A DNA stretch of 64,000 bases from Shewanella eurypsychrophilus (GTDB taxonomy: Bacteria > Pseudomonadota > Gammaproteobacteria > Enterobacterales > Shewanellaceae), in NCBI RefSeq assembly GCF_007004545.3, contig NZ_CP045503.2, positions 4,248,102 through 4,312,101 on the forward strand. Reading direction: 5' to 3'. Both the position numbers and the translations under genes were made by a program. Below, one piece after another: positions 14,806-24,598 of this stretch. Each line of letters begins with the position of its first letter. Within the stretch, counting starts at the first letter, position 1. Below the pieces are notes generated by a model that was not told where the DNA came from, made no database searches, and worked only from the letters and a program-made list of their open reading frames with translations.

Positions 14806-15717
14806 ATGTGGTTTAAAAACCTGACTGTTTATCGTTTCAATAAACCTTTCTCTGTCGACACAGAGGCTCTTGAAAAGTCACTGGAAGATTTCACATTCTC
14901 TCCATGCTCAAGCCAAGATATCAGTAAGTTTGGTTTCTCTAACGCGTTAGGTAAGCAAGGACAAACCTTAGTTCACAGTGCGAATGACAGACATTTAATC
15001 TGTGCAACTAAAGAGGAAAAAATTCTTCCTTCACAAGTAATAAAAGAAGCACTCGAAGAAAAAGTCGCTCAAATTGAGGCCGAAGAAGATCGTAAACTGG
15101 CCAAGAAAGAGAAAGACTCACTAAAAGAAGAAATCACCATTACCTTACTGCCTCGTGCTTTCTCACGACGTAGCCAGATCCGTGCTTTGATTATCCCAGA
15201 AATTGAGATGATCTTGGTAGACAGCTCAAGTGCAGCTAAATCTGAAGAGTTTTTGGCCCTACTACGTAAGGCTATGGGTTCATTACCCATTATTCCACTC
15301 AGCTTTAAGACTCCTATCGAAACTCAGTTAACCGATTGGGTTATGACAAACTCGACGCCTGCACCTTTCGAAATGCAAGATGAAGCTGAGTTTAAATCAG
15401 ATTCAGATGAAGGTGGTATCGTCCGATTCAAGCAACAAGATCTGACCGAAGCCGAAGTTCTGGCTCATATTGAAGTCGGTAAGCAAGTGCATAAGTTGGC
15501 ATTGCACTTCAGCCAATCTATCGCTTTCTTATTGCAATCAGACGCAGGCATTAAGCGCCTTAAATTCTCAGAAGAATTCAGAGCTGGTAATGATGAAGTC
15601 GGCACCGAAGATCCAATGGCGCGTTTAGATGCAGATTTTGCCTTGATGGGTAGCGAGCTTATCGCCTTGATGAACTCCCTCGTTGAAGTATTAGGTGGAT
15701 TGGAAGAGAGTATCTAA
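14806..15717 (+). CDS. rdgC: Recombination-associated protein RdgC
   Basis: This 303-residue protein has the usual length of RdgC and its hallmark N-terminus (MWFKNLTVYRFNKPF). Other family phrases are ITITLLPRAFSRRSQI and a helical C-terminal region. RdgC is a ring-shaped DNA-binding dimer of the nucleoid that limits RecA filament activity. It is a single gene with its own terminator. Confidence 0.93.
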   Translation: MWFKNLTVYRFNKPFSVDTEALEKSLEDFTFSPCSSQDISKFGFSNALGKQGQTLVHSANDRHLICATKEEKILPSQVIKEALEEKVAQIEAEEDRKLAKKEKDSLKEEITITLLPRAFSRRSQIRALIIPEIEMILVDSSSAAKSEEFLALLRKAMGSLPIIPLSFKTPIETQLTDWVMTNSTPAPFEMQDEAEFKSDSDEGGIVRFKQQDLTEAEVLAHIEVGKQVHKLALHFSQSIAFLLQSDAGIKRLKFSEEFRAGNDEVGTEDPMARLDADFALMGSELIALMNSLVEVLGGLEESI

Positions 15718-15736
15718 TTTCTCTTTAAAACGTCCA

Positions 15737-15777
15737 TAAAAAAGCACCTAACAACAAGAGTTGTTAGGTGCTTTTTA
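15737..15777. terminator. Bidirectional terminator between rdgC and the M61 gene
   Basis: AGCACCTAACAAC, loop AAGA, GTTGTTAGGTGCT is flanked by an A-run on the left and a T-run on the right, so it can end both convergent genes. Confidence 0.88.
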
Positions 15778-15818
15778 TTGCAATATAAGCCCATAATTCA
15801 GAGCCTATATTGAAAGTA

Positions 15819-17624
15819 TCAGCTATGGTCTTTCAATTTGCCTTTCTTATCGAATGGCCAATCAATTCCTAACCAAGCTTTGAAGAAGGCTTTCTGGCTA
15901 CGGCTAGGCTTTTTAACACTCAGCAGCTTTAGCTTTCCACTCTGTTTTTCACCCAGCTTTAATGTCACCTCTTTAAGACGATCATCACTAAATAAGCTCA
16001 CCACAATTTCAGTACCCGGTGTAAAGTCTTTGATTCTGGCTTCGTAACCCTTTGCTGTTACCTTCAGTCCATTAATGGCGACGATTTCATCACCCAGCAC
16101 GATACCGGCATTCCAGGCGGGTCCATTTCGTAATACTTCGCCTAGCTTTAACGAACGACCACTTAAGGTAACACCAGAATATGCCTGCGCTTTGGAATCA
16201 TCTCCATAGCTAAGCCTTAATCCAGCATTATCTAATAAATCAGAGAAATCCAAACTCATTGGTGTATCTACATGCGCTTGCCACCATGGCTGATAATCTT
16301 CGCCTGACAGATCCTTTAAAATCTGTTTTACATCCGAAACTGAATAACCAGCAGGAATTTGATACTGAGCATAAAGCGCCTGATGAACGTCTCGATAGGA
16401 GTGTTCTAAATCTGTATCGTTAAGCAGAGAAAAATCTAATGCCAGCGACGTTAGGTAGCCTTCGGAGTAGATATTTGCACTATGATTGATAGCATAATCT
16501 CCCCCCGTACTTGACCATTTACTACTACTCGCTTCTCTCACCGACTGCACTTCACGTCCTGGCGTATTTTTACTCTGTACAATCCGTTTAGCTAAGTCCT
16601 CAAAAAATTCTTTTGCCGTGATCACCCCGGCTCTAAGTAATAGCTGGCTCTGAAAATAGCTGGTCGATCCTTCAGCAATCCAAAGTAGATCAGAGATATT
16701 CTCTTTTTGATAATCATAAGGCACTAAGCCTGCTGGACGATAAGCTTTCACGTTCCAGGTATGGATAAACTCATGTGAAGCAGTCTTAATAAAGCCCAAA
16801 TAATCTTTTCGCTCGCGATAACTAAAACGAGGACGCTGAATAACAGTAGAGTTAAGATGCTCAGTCGCCCCGCTTGCTCCACTGGTTGCATGAACCATAT
16901 ACACATATCGCTCGAACGGGTAACCGTCCCAAATCGTGCTTGCCTGCCCACTGAGTTTGGTAAGATCGGTGACCATCTGCTCTATGTCATAATTCCCCTC
17001 ACCCCAAACAACAAGCTCATAATCACGTCTATCGGCAGAAAAGCTTCTGTGGTGGCTGATCCCCGTCTCTATAGGAGAGTCCACCAGTACATCATAATTG
17101 TTTGCCGTAAATGAATTTGGCAGCTCTCCAGCATCCATGCCTGAGTAACTCTTCCAGCTATCAGGTACTGCTAATGCGACGCTTATCGGCTGCTGTTTAA
17201 ACTCAGGGCTATAGACAAAAGTACCACTTGCATCTAAAAAAGCATGAGTCGCATCAATATGCCCCACCCTTTGACCTAATTGATTGGCATATAACTGATA
17301 AGTCACACTGACTGATGTTGGCTTCTCAAGTTCAATGGTCCACTCGCCACTGGCTGTGTGCTTAAAAGGTAAGGCGTTACCCGTTTCATCTTCAGCACTG
17401 AAATAACGAATACCATCGGCAAGGGGCAATACTTGATATTTGCCAGTGCGCCAGACAGGAAGATTAATTTTAAGATGTTGATTTGCAGATTGAGGAAAAT
17501 CAACCACAACTTTGGCTAAGTGATGCTGGGAGTCGGTAAGGTCAATGCGGTAACTCACCTCGGCAAAGCTTACCGACGAAAATAATGCGCTAAAAGTTAA
17601 AATCAATGGGACTACTGGTTTCAC
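15819..17624 (-). CDS. M61 family metallopeptidase with PDZ domain (glycyl aminopeptidase-like)
   Basis: This 601-residue protein has a signal peptide (MKPVVPLILTFSALFSSVSFA). Its N-terminal beta domain is followed by the zinc site ASHEFIHTWNVKAYRP (HEFIH near residue 286) and the third-ligand Glu in LLWIAEGSTSYF (~316). A C-terminal PDZ domain follows (GPAWNAGIVLGDEIVAINGL, ~500-560). This is the standard M61 layout. It is probably periplasmic and cleaves after or before small residues such as glycine. It is divergent from the TPR gene at 17821. Confidence 0.9.
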   Translation of the reverse strand: MKPVVPLILTFSALFSSVSFAEVSYRIDLTDSQHHLAKVVVDFPQSANQHLKINLPVWRTGKYQVLPLADGIRYFSAEDETGNALPFKHTASGEWTIELEKPTSVSVTYQLYANQLGQRVGHIDATHAFLDASGTFVYSPEFKQQPISVALAVPDSWKSYSGMDAGELPNSFTANNYDVLVDSPIETGISHHRSFSADRRDYELVVWGEGNYDIEQMVTDLTKLSGQASTIWDGYPFERYVYMVHATSGASGATEHLNSTVIQRPRFSYRERKDYLGFIKTASHEFIHTWNVKAYRPAGLVPYDYQKENISDLLWIAEGSTSYFQSQLLLRAGVITAKEFFEDLAKRIVQSKNTPGREVQSVREASSSKWSSTGGDYAINHSANIYSEGYLTSLALDFSLLNDTDLEHSYRDVHQALYAQYQIPAGYSVSDVKQILKDLSGEDYQPWWQAHVDTPMSLDFSDLLDNAGLRLSYGDDSKAQAYSGVTLSGRSLKLGEVLRNGPAWNAGIVLGDEIVAINGLKVTAKGYEARIKDFTPGTEIVVSLFSDDRLKEVTLKLGEKQSGKLKLLSVKKPSRSQKAFFKAWLGIDWPFDKKGKLKDHS

Positions 17625-17820
17625 TCTTACTTCCTTCTGTTATGATTGTTATTTATTTTTAGAATAATATCGAGAGTATATCTCTATTGGGATATCACAA
17701 CATCAAATAAACCTTAGTAAGTCCTAATCTTGACTAACACTGACTATCTCAATGAAATATTTAAAATAATTATAATTATTTGACCGAACGTCCCTTTAAG
17801 AGGGCAGGTACCGACTTCTT

Positions 17821-19974
17821 ATGCGCATTTTTTCTATATCGATTGTATTTTTGCTCCTTATCGCAACGCCTTCAACTTATGCTCAAGATTACACATCCCT
17901 TGAAATTAAGATTAAAGAAGCTCCCCTACAACTTCTTCAAGAGCTGAAGAATTCCATTACTCTGCCTATTTCAGCCCAGAATATTACAGACTTTGATAAC
18001 ATTGCTAAAGAGCAAGGTTATCTCGCTGATGAGCTAAAACATAAACTCCAAACGCTCACCCGACTGTACCTTAATCCAAGCGTCAAGGAAGCTGAGAAAT
18101 ACCGCAAAACAGAAGCGCTACTTGCACTTTTAGGCGTGATTGGTACAACGACTTATGATGAGAGCTATCTGCAAATGTTAACAGGTCGGTTTATTGCGAG
18201 AAGTCAACACGATTACAAGCAAGCCTTGCCGTACTATAATCAGTCACTCAGCCTGATTGAAAATGAACAAGATTTACCGTCACAGCTACTGAAGCAACTG
18301 AGTCATTTTCATCTCGGCAGTTTACATCGCATCCTGCGCCAGGATAAGCCAGCTCTACTGCATCTAAAAATGTATCGCGACACAGCCTATCAGATCAGAG
18401 ATGATTACCTCATCGCTCATGCAGAATCCGCATTAGGCAGCTTTTATAATAAACGAGGCCAGTTATCTTTAGCCTTGCAGCACTACAGCGAAGCCCTTCG
18501 ACTCTCAAACCGTCAAGCCCAACCTTACTTAAAGGCTGATTTGCAGTTGCAACTGGCTCGGCTATATCGTGATTTAGAGTCTTGGACTGAAGCCTTACAA
18601 TATGCCCATAATGCTGAGAAAGGCTTTAAAGCACTCAAAATGGACAGACTAAGATCACACTGTATGACGGTCATGGCGATGGTGCATGCTAACCAAGGGT
18701 TATGGAATCAAGCCATTGATTATTATCTAAATGCGCAGCAACTCGATTACAAAGATCAAAATTTAATGGCACAAGCCTTAAATTACCATAACTTAGGAGA
18801 GGCTTATTTAAATAATGGCAATATTCCAACCGCATTAGAATTTTTGTTTAAATCAAACGCTATCTTTGTCGCGAGAAAAAGTGACCATTACCTAGTCTAT
18901 AATCATTTATTAATTGCAGAAGTCTCGCTTGCAGATAAAGATTGGCAGCAGGCTGAAAATCATAGTCAATTAGCACTAGAGCTTGCAGAGAAACTCAGTC
19001 TTACGGATGAAAAAATTGAGGCGCTGCAATATAAATCTCATGCCTTAAGAGGCATGAGAAAATATGATGAAGCATTTGAAACCTTAGATAAACTCATTGT
19101 ATTAAGCCAATCTGCTGCAAAGGTAGAACGTGATGTGCCTAACTACTCCTCGTCAATATTGGCGGAGCAGAAACTCAAACTTGAAGTCAATAAACTTCAA
19201 AATGAGCAAAGCACACTCAGCAGTCAGCTAGACCGCTCTAGGGTATTGCTAATCACATCGATCATTTTTATCTTGTTGGTTTCATTGATAGCAGTAAACC
19301 AATGGCGAAGAAAAAAATCACTTATACTCAATCTTCTGCATGAGAAAGAGCATTCTATTCTAGAGCCAGTAAGTGGGTTACCAGGATATCAGGGGTTTAT
19401 CCAAGAACTACAAACTAAACCAAGAGATCTGCCCCACTCTATTGCACTACTCTCACTCACTGGCCAACTAAACGCCGACTTAAGCCAAGGCTTTCAATGT
19501 AATAACAGCATGAACAAGCTTCAACTTGAGGCATTAGCCCAACGCTTTAGTGGTCAAGTTTACCTAATTAGACCTGGGCTATTTATGCTTACCATTAGAG
19601 AAAGCCTAACACCCAATGAAATTATGCTGCGGTGCCGAGAAGCCATAGATGAAGATTATGGAGACACCTGCTTACATCTAGGTTTGCTGCCACTACCATT
19701 ATTGATGGACCCAGATATCAAACTATCAACTGAAATCCATTACGGGGCTGCACAAATGAGCCTAGCAGCAGCTCAAAGCTTAGGCACGGATAAAGATTAT
19801 TACGTTGCAATTAAAGCGCTCAACTTCGCGCCATCGGCAGTTTTTTCAGCCCCACTATACTTACACCTTGAAAAAGGCCTAGTGCGAGGTCTGCTAAGAG
19901 TCGATACCAATGGAGAGAAGACAGATATAATTTGGCCAAGATGGAAAAGCCATAAGAATATTGATTTAGCATAA
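17821..19974 (+). CDS. TPR-repeat membrane protein with a degenerate GGDEF-like domain
   Basis: This 717-residue protein has a signal peptide (residues 1-21, ending TYAQD). A long periplasmic array of about six to eight TPR-like helix pairs follows (e.g. KADLQLQLARLYRDLESWTE, YHNLGEAYLNNGNIPTALEF), then a coiled coil (~440-475) and one membrane segment (ITSIIFILLVSLIAVNQW, ~478-497). The cytoplasmic part has EPVSGLPGYQGF in the position of the D-LTGLPNR motif of GGDEF domains, but no GG(D/E)EF appears. It is therefore probably an inactive GGDEF relative used for signalling by contact. Possible partner: the diguanylate cyclase encoded next. Confidence 0.7.
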   Translation: MRIFSISIVFLLLIATPSTYAQDYTSLEIKIKEAPLQLLQELKNSITLPISAQNITDFDNIAKEQGYLADELKHKLQTLTRLYLNPSVKEAEKYRKTEALLALLGVIGTTTYDESYLQMLTGRFIARSQHDYKQALPYYNQSLSLIENEQDLPSQLLKQLSHFHLGSLHRILRQDKPALLHLKMYRDTAYQIRDDYLIAHAESALGSFYNKRGQLSLALQHYSEALRLSNRQAQPYLKADLQLQLARLYRDLESWTEALQYAHNAEKGFKALKMDRLRSHCMTVMAMVHANQGLWNQAIDYYLNAQQLDYKDQNLMAQALNYHNLGEAYLNNGNIPTALEFLFKSNAIFVARKSDHYLVYNHLLIAEVSLADKDWQQAENHSQLALELAEKLSLTDEKIEALQYKSHALRGMRKYDEAFETLDKLIVLSQSAAKVERDVPNYSSSILAEQKLKLEVNKLQNEQSTLSSQLDRSRVLLITSIIFILLVSLIAVNQWRRKKSLILNLLHEKEHSILEPVSGLPGYQGFIQELQTKPRDLPHSIALLSLTGQLNADLSQGFQCNNSMNKLQLEALAQRFSGQVYLIRPGLFMLTIRESLTPNEIMLRCREAIDEDYGDTCLHLGLLPLPLLMDPDIKLSTEIHYGAAQMSLAAAQSLGTDKDYYVAIKALNFAPSAVFSAPLYLHLEKGLVRGLLRVDTNGEKTDIIWPRWKSHKNIDLA

Positions 19975-20118
19975 TTCACTAATCAAAATCATTATTATAT
20001 GCTCTTATATCAAAATTGAGATTTGCACTCTAAAGAGATTGCTATAACATTAGAAGAACTAATCGCATTTGAAATATTATGTTTCATTTTTTTGCCTTGA
20101 AGAAGTAGGACTCGGTTA

Positions 20119-21675
20119 ATGAAGGATTCGATGGCAAACACCTCTCAGCTCAGTTTATTAAAGCAAAAGCTTCATTCAGCCCGAGTCGCTCTCGATAGCA
20201 TGAACGAAGATAAAAATGATAAATTGCAGACACTTCTGCATTTTATCGGTCATCTTAGTCTTGCCTGTAAGGGGCAAAATCTTGAGCTGGATAATAAACT
20301 GGCTAAGCTAAGACATAATTTTTCAAACTTTGATAGCTTCGAAGAAACCTTGCCTGAGCTCGTCGATGTCGAACAGCTTCTAAAGCAGCAATATAATCAT
20401 GTTATGGTACAGCTCGAAGACAGTCGAGCTAGCTTGTCTCGAGTGATTAGACAGATCCAAAGAGTTGAATCAGTTCCAGATAAAGTGAAAAAGGAGGTCA
20501 ATTACTTTAAAAAAGATCTCTCAAAACCTTTTCATACCTTCTGGGATTACATTCCTAAAGTCGAAAAACTTGTTGGCTTCTATGAAAGCATTTTAGAAGA
20601 GCAACTTGCTCAAGGCGATAAGCTTGTTGTGCTTCCGAAACATCGCCAACTTGCCCACGAGCTAGCACAGATGATCTCTGAAATTGAATTCAGAAAAGAT
20701 CAACGTGATAGAATCCTTATTATCAAGGAAGAACTTTCTAATGATATAGAGATCGATAGCCTTATCGATGCCTATCAGACCGTGCTTTCATTATTATTGG
20801 ATAATATCGCTAGAGAGAAATCGGCCTCCCAAGAGTTTCTTTTTGCCTTAAACGATGCATTATCGGCTGTTAGAGAAGTCGTTAGCGATTCCTACAATAA
20901 TACTCAGCGCAGTTTCCAACTAAAGAAACAGCTCAATCGTGAAATCAATACACGGGTAGATAATGTCGGTGAAGCCATTATCGATATCAATGATATTCAT
21001 AGCCTTAAGTCTAAAGTCACAGAGCAGTTAGTCTCAATACGCGCAGCGCTTGGCCGTAAAGAAGCCTTAGAGGAGCGTGAGCAAGCCTTACTACGTAAGT
21101 CTATGGAAACCATGCGTAAAGAGCTTAATGATTTAAGTAAAGAAGCAGATACTTATAAAGAGCGTTTATTTGAACAACAAAAGCTGAACTTACTCGATAC
21201 GCTCACCCAATTGCCTAATAGAGCAGCATTAGAAGAACGAATGGAGCAGGAATACCGTAACTTCCAACGCCATAAACAGCCTCTTTGGGTCGCTGTAGCC
21301 GATATCGATCACTTCAAAAATATTAATGATAGTTTTGGCCATAGTACAGGTGATAAAACCTTACAAGTGATTGCAATGGCATTAAAAAATTCTCTTAGGG
21401 ATACTGAGTTCGTCGCTCGTTATGGCGGTGAAGAGTTTGTACTTATCGTTCCTGATGTGAACTCGACAGATATAGAACACCTTTTAAACAGAGTAAGGGA
21501 AAAAGTAAAAAGTATTCCCTTTAAGTTTAAAAATCAGAGAATTACAGTTACAGTATCTATAGGTGCTGCACAAATTATCAATAACGAGCTCATCAACGAG
21601 ACATTTGATCGAGCCGATGCAGCCCTTTATCGAGCTAAACATGAAAGCAGAGACAGAGTTATCATTGATGTATAG
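20119..21675 (+). CDS. Diguanylate cyclase (GGDEF) with long helical N-terminus
   Basis: This 518-residue soluble protein has about 330 residues of mostly helical, coiled-coil sequence, then a GGDEF domain. The domain shows DTLTQLPNRAALEERM, DIDHFKNINDSFGHSTGD and the active site RYGGEEF (~436-442). It should make c-di-GMP from two GTP. The product-inhibition I-site position reads RDTE rather than RxxD, so feedback control may be weak. The N-terminal part is of the type described as a diguanylate cyclase regulatory helical domain; the signal is unknown. A second ATG four codons in is also a possible start. Confidence 0.85.
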   Translation: MKDSMANTSQLSLLKQKLHSARVALDSMNEDKNDKLQTLLHFIGHLSLACKGQNLELDNKLAKLRHNFSNFDSFEETLPELVDVEQLLKQQYNHVMVQLEDSRASLSRVIRQIQRVESVPDKVKKEVNYFKKDLSKPFHTFWDYIPKVEKLVGFYESILEEQLAQGDKLVVLPKHRQLAHELAQMISEIEFRKDQRDRILIIKEELSNDIEIDSLIDAYQTVLSLLLDNIAREKSASQEFLFALNDALSAVREVVSDSYNNTQRSFQLKKQLNREINTRVDNVGEAIIDINDIHSLKSKVTEQLVSIRAALGRKEALEEREQALLRKSMETMRKELNDLSKEADTYKERLFEQQKLNLLDTLTQLPNRAALEERMEQEYRNFQRHKQPLWVAVADIDHFKNINDSFGHSTGDKTLQVIAMALKNSLRDTEFVARYGGEEFVLIVPDVNSTDIEHLLNRVREKVKSIPFKFKNQRITVTVSIGAAQIINNELINETFDRADAALYRAKHESRDRVIIDV

Positions 21676-21776
21676 CCTATACCTGTAGGATTCTTAGAAG
21701 TTTTGATAGGCTGGCACCTTTCCTCAAGGTTGCCAATATACACAACATGAACTCCAGTCACAGCTAAGGAGTCTCT

Positions 21777-23129
21777 ATGATTGTAAAAGTCAGCCCAAAA
21801 GGAAGCATGGATCAGCTTTCCCAATTGGAAGTCGATCGCCTCAAACAAAGCGCTAAAAGCGAACTGTATCAACTCTACCGCAGCTGTTCACTTGCCGTGC
21901 TTGCTTCAGGGCTTCAGAGTGACAATGCCGAAAGCCTGTTTGAACAATTCAATGATTTCAACATTAATGTCCTGCGTCGAGAGCGCGGAATTAAAATTGA
22001 ATTAACCAACCCACCAGAAGCAGCCTTTGTCGATGGTAAAATAATCAGAGGCCTTCAGGAACATCTATTTGCCGTACTGAGAGATATTGTCTACGTCAGT
22101 AACAAATACGATAACCTTAAGCATATCAACCTGACCAACTCGAGCCATATCACTAATGTCGTGTTCGATATATTAAGAAATGGACAGGTTATCCCCCTCG
22201 AAGAGCCAAGTATTGTGGTGTGCTGGGGCGGCCATAGTATCAATACCATTGAGTATCAATACACCAGAGAAGTCGGTTATGAACTGGGACTAAGGGAGAT
22301 GAATATCTGTACCGGTTGTGGACCCGGTGCGATGGAAGGCCCTATGAAAGGCGCAACGATTGGTCACGCAAAACAACGTATCACTCAAGCTCGATATATA
22401 GGCCTGACAGAGCCGAGTATTATCGCAGCTGAGCCACCAAACCAGATAGTGAATGAACTCGTCATTCTCCCAGATATTGAAAAACGTCTAGAGGCATTTG
22501 TCCGCCTTGGACATGGCATAGTGATCTTTCCTGGCGGAGCGGGTACAGCCGAAGAGCTACTCTATTTACTGGGCATTTTACTCAACAAAGAAAATCAACA
22601 TATTCCATTTCCATTAGTGCTCACAGGGCCTAAAGAAAGTGCCGATTACTTTATTAAAATTGATGAATTTATCGGTGCAACATTAGGCGAAGAAGCTCAA
22701 AGTAAATATGAAATTGTCATCGATGATCCTGTTCGAGTAGCTAGGATAATGAGTCATGGGATGGATGTGATTAAAGATCAGAGGAAAACCTCAGGTGATT
22801 CTTACCAATACAACTGGTCATTAAAGATAGAGCCAGAATTTCAGCTGCCTTTTGACCCCACCCATGAGATGATGAGCAATCTAAATCTGTTTTTTCAAGA
22901 CAATAAAGCCGAACTAGCCGCTAATCTACGTAAAGCCTTCTCCGGTATTGTTGCCGGTAATGTAAAGATGGAAACCATAAGAAGCGTTAAAAAACATGGT
23001 CCATTTGAAATAAAGGGGGATCCAACACTGATGGCGATGATGGATACTCTGCTCAATGCTTTTGTAAAGCAACAGCGAATGAAGTTACCAGGCAGCGCCT
23101 ATGTTCCCTGTTACAAGATAGATAATTAA
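21777..23129 (+). CDS. ppnN: Nucleotide 5'-monophosphate nucleosidase PpnN
   Basis: This 450-residue protein is co-linear with E. coli PpnN (YgdH). The N-terminus VSPKGSMDQLSQLEVDRLK and INVLRRERG are diagnostic. The central Rossmann (LOG) domain has GCGPGAMEGPMKGA and the catalytic PGGAGTAEE (~251-259). It splits purine and pyrimidine monophosphates to base and ribose 5-phosphate and in E. coli is tuned by (p)ppGpp. GGAGTC precedes the ATG. It stands apart from xni by ~110 bases. Confidence 0.94.
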   Translation: MIVKVSPKGSMDQLSQLEVDRLKQSAKSELYQLYRSCSLAVLASGLQSDNAESLFEQFNDFNINVLRRERGIKIELTNPPEAAFVDGKIIRGLQEHLFAVLRDIVYVSNKYDNLKHINLTNSSHITNVVFDILRNGQVIPLEEPSIVVCWGGHSINTIEYQYTREVGYELGLREMNICTGCGPGAMEGPMKGATIGHAKQRITQARYIGLTEPSIIAAEPPNQIVNELVILPDIEKRLEAFVRLGHGIVIFPGGAGTAEELLYLLGILLNKENQHIPFPLVLTGPKESADYFIKIDEFIGATLGEEAQSKYEIVIDDPVRVARIMSHGMDVIKDQRKTSGDSYQYNWSLKIEPEFQLPFDPTHEMMSNLNLFFQDNKAELAANLRKAFSGIVAGNVKMETIRSVKKHGPFEIKGDPTLMAMMDTLLNAFVKQQRMKLPGSAYVPCYKIDN

Positions 23130-23237
23130 TCTGTCTCGGGTTTATACAAGCTTAAGCAATGGCAAGGCAGGCGACTAGCAATCAAGCTAAACGCTTGCTT
23201 TATCTTATACACATAACCACTTTTGATAAAAATAATA

Positions 23238-23996
23238 ATGAATACATTTTTAATTATTGATGGCTTAAACTTAGTTCGTCGCATTCATGCAGCACAGCCA
23301 AATGAAAATGATACCAACGGACTAGATACTCGAGTCACTTCAGCCTGTAAAAAACTGATCAAATTTCACCAACCTAGCCATGTAGCGATTGTCTGGGACG
23401 GTAACGGGATCTCTTGGCGTAAGCAGCTGTTTGAAGATTATAAGAAAGGCCGTAAACCAATGCCTGAGGCATTAGCTCAGTTTCTGCCTGAGCTTAAAAC
23501 TCACCTTGCCGAAAATCATGTGAACTCTTTAGATGCCGAAACAGAGGCTGACGATGTCATCGCTACATTAGCGTGCAAGCTAGTATCCAGTGGTGGAGAG
23601 GCAATTATTGTCTCCACTGATAAAGGGTTTACCCAACTCAATCACCCTAAAATAAAGCGATGGGATCACTTTAATCAAGCCTACTTAACCGTGGAAGAAA
23701 GAGAACAAAAGCTCGGCGTACAGCACTCGCAGTTTATTGACTATTTGGCACTTGCTGGTGATAGCGGCAATAAAATCCCAGGCGTTCCCGGTATTGGCCC
23801 AAAGTCAGCAATAGAGCTACTAAAGACATTTCGTTCACTGGCCAACATCTACACATCTATTGATAACGTGGGCGCAAAGCAGGCCAAAAAGCTCGAAGCA
23901 GGCAAGCAGATGGCAAGGATGAGTTATAAGCTGGTTCAACTTCAAACAGACATGCCGCTACAAGCCAATCTCAGCCAATTTCGATTACCACAGTAA
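23238..23996 (+). CDS. xni: Flap endonuclease Xni (YgdG/ExoIX)
   Basis: This 252-residue stand-alone 5'-3' nuclease-like domain matches the DNA polymerase I N-terminal family. Visible elements are LIIDGLNLVRR, VWDGNG, the acidic cluster AETEADDVIATLA, VSTDKGF, and the helix-hairpin-helix GDSGNKIPGVPGIGPKSA. In the Xni group some metal ligands of PolI are lost. The ATG at 23238 is preferred over an in-frame TTG five codons earlier because it aligns with the family start. Confidence 0.9.
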   Translation: MNTFLIIDGLNLVRRIHAAQPNENDTNGLDTRVTSACKKLIKFHQPSHVAIVWDGNGISWRKQLFEDYKKGRKPMPEALAQFLPELKTHLAENHVNSLDAETEADDVIATLACKLVSSGGEAIIVSTDKGFTQLNHPKIKRWDHFNQAYLTVEEREQKLGVQHSQFIDYLALAGDSGNKIPGVPGIGPKSAIELLKTFRSLANIYTSIDNVGAKQAKKLEAGKQMARMSYKLVQLQTDMPLQANLSQFRLPQ

Positions 23997-24175
23997 GGGT
24001 GAATGTTAAGTGCATGCCAAATTGAAATAGCATAGAGATAGGTAAAACTTGTAAACATTAAGTTACTATCTTGTGGTTTACCTTGTAGAATGAAGTGCGT
24101 ATTCTATATGACTTCACAGGTACAATGTATCTGTGCTACTCAGTTTTCTGTATGTATCAAGGATCCAGCTCGCAG

Positions 24176-24562
24176 ATGAAATCTAAAGTCCCCTTCATTG
24201 TCGGCACTATTTTTGCCGTATATACCGCTTTTGTTGCGGTCGTAGTTGTTATTTATGAGCCCACTCCAGACGAAATGCATTGGGAAGATAGACAGGCATA
24301 TAACAATGCCAAGCTAGCCGATATCACCATAGGTCAGAGCATATCTGAAATTAAATTGCTCATGGGGAAGGCTGATTTTTCAGAGGCTAAAACAACAGGG
24401 AAAGACGCTCTACAAGTCTTGTTTTATCGAACCCATCATGCTGAATCTGATGGTGAAACCACCAGAGACGAATGTACTCCGTTACTATTTAAAAATCAAA
24501 AACTGATCGCATGGGGAGCCGACACTTATAGTCAATATTTGTCAGCTTCAATTAATGGTTGA
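24176..24562 (+). CDS. DUF3192 domain protein, membrane-anchored
   Basis: This 128-residue protein has one N-terminal hydrophobic segment (VPFIVGTIFAVYTAFVAVVVVIY). A small domain follows with ADITIGQSISEIKLLMGKADFSEA, typical of DUF3192 and resembling the SmpA/BamE-like fold in which GxSxxEVxxxLGxP is common. The ATG at 24176 has AAGGAT upstream and gives the anchor at the very N-terminus. Function unknown; probably periplasmic-facing. Confidence 0.7.
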   Translation: MKSKVPFIVGTIFAVYTAFVAVVVVIYEPTPDEMHWEDRQAYNNAKLADITIGQSISEIKLLMGKADFSEAKTTGKDALQVLFYRTHHAESDGETTRDECTPLLFKNQKLIAWGADTYSQYLSASING

Positions 24563-24598
24563 TCTACAATAGAACATAGTGGCTCAAAGATGATGTTT

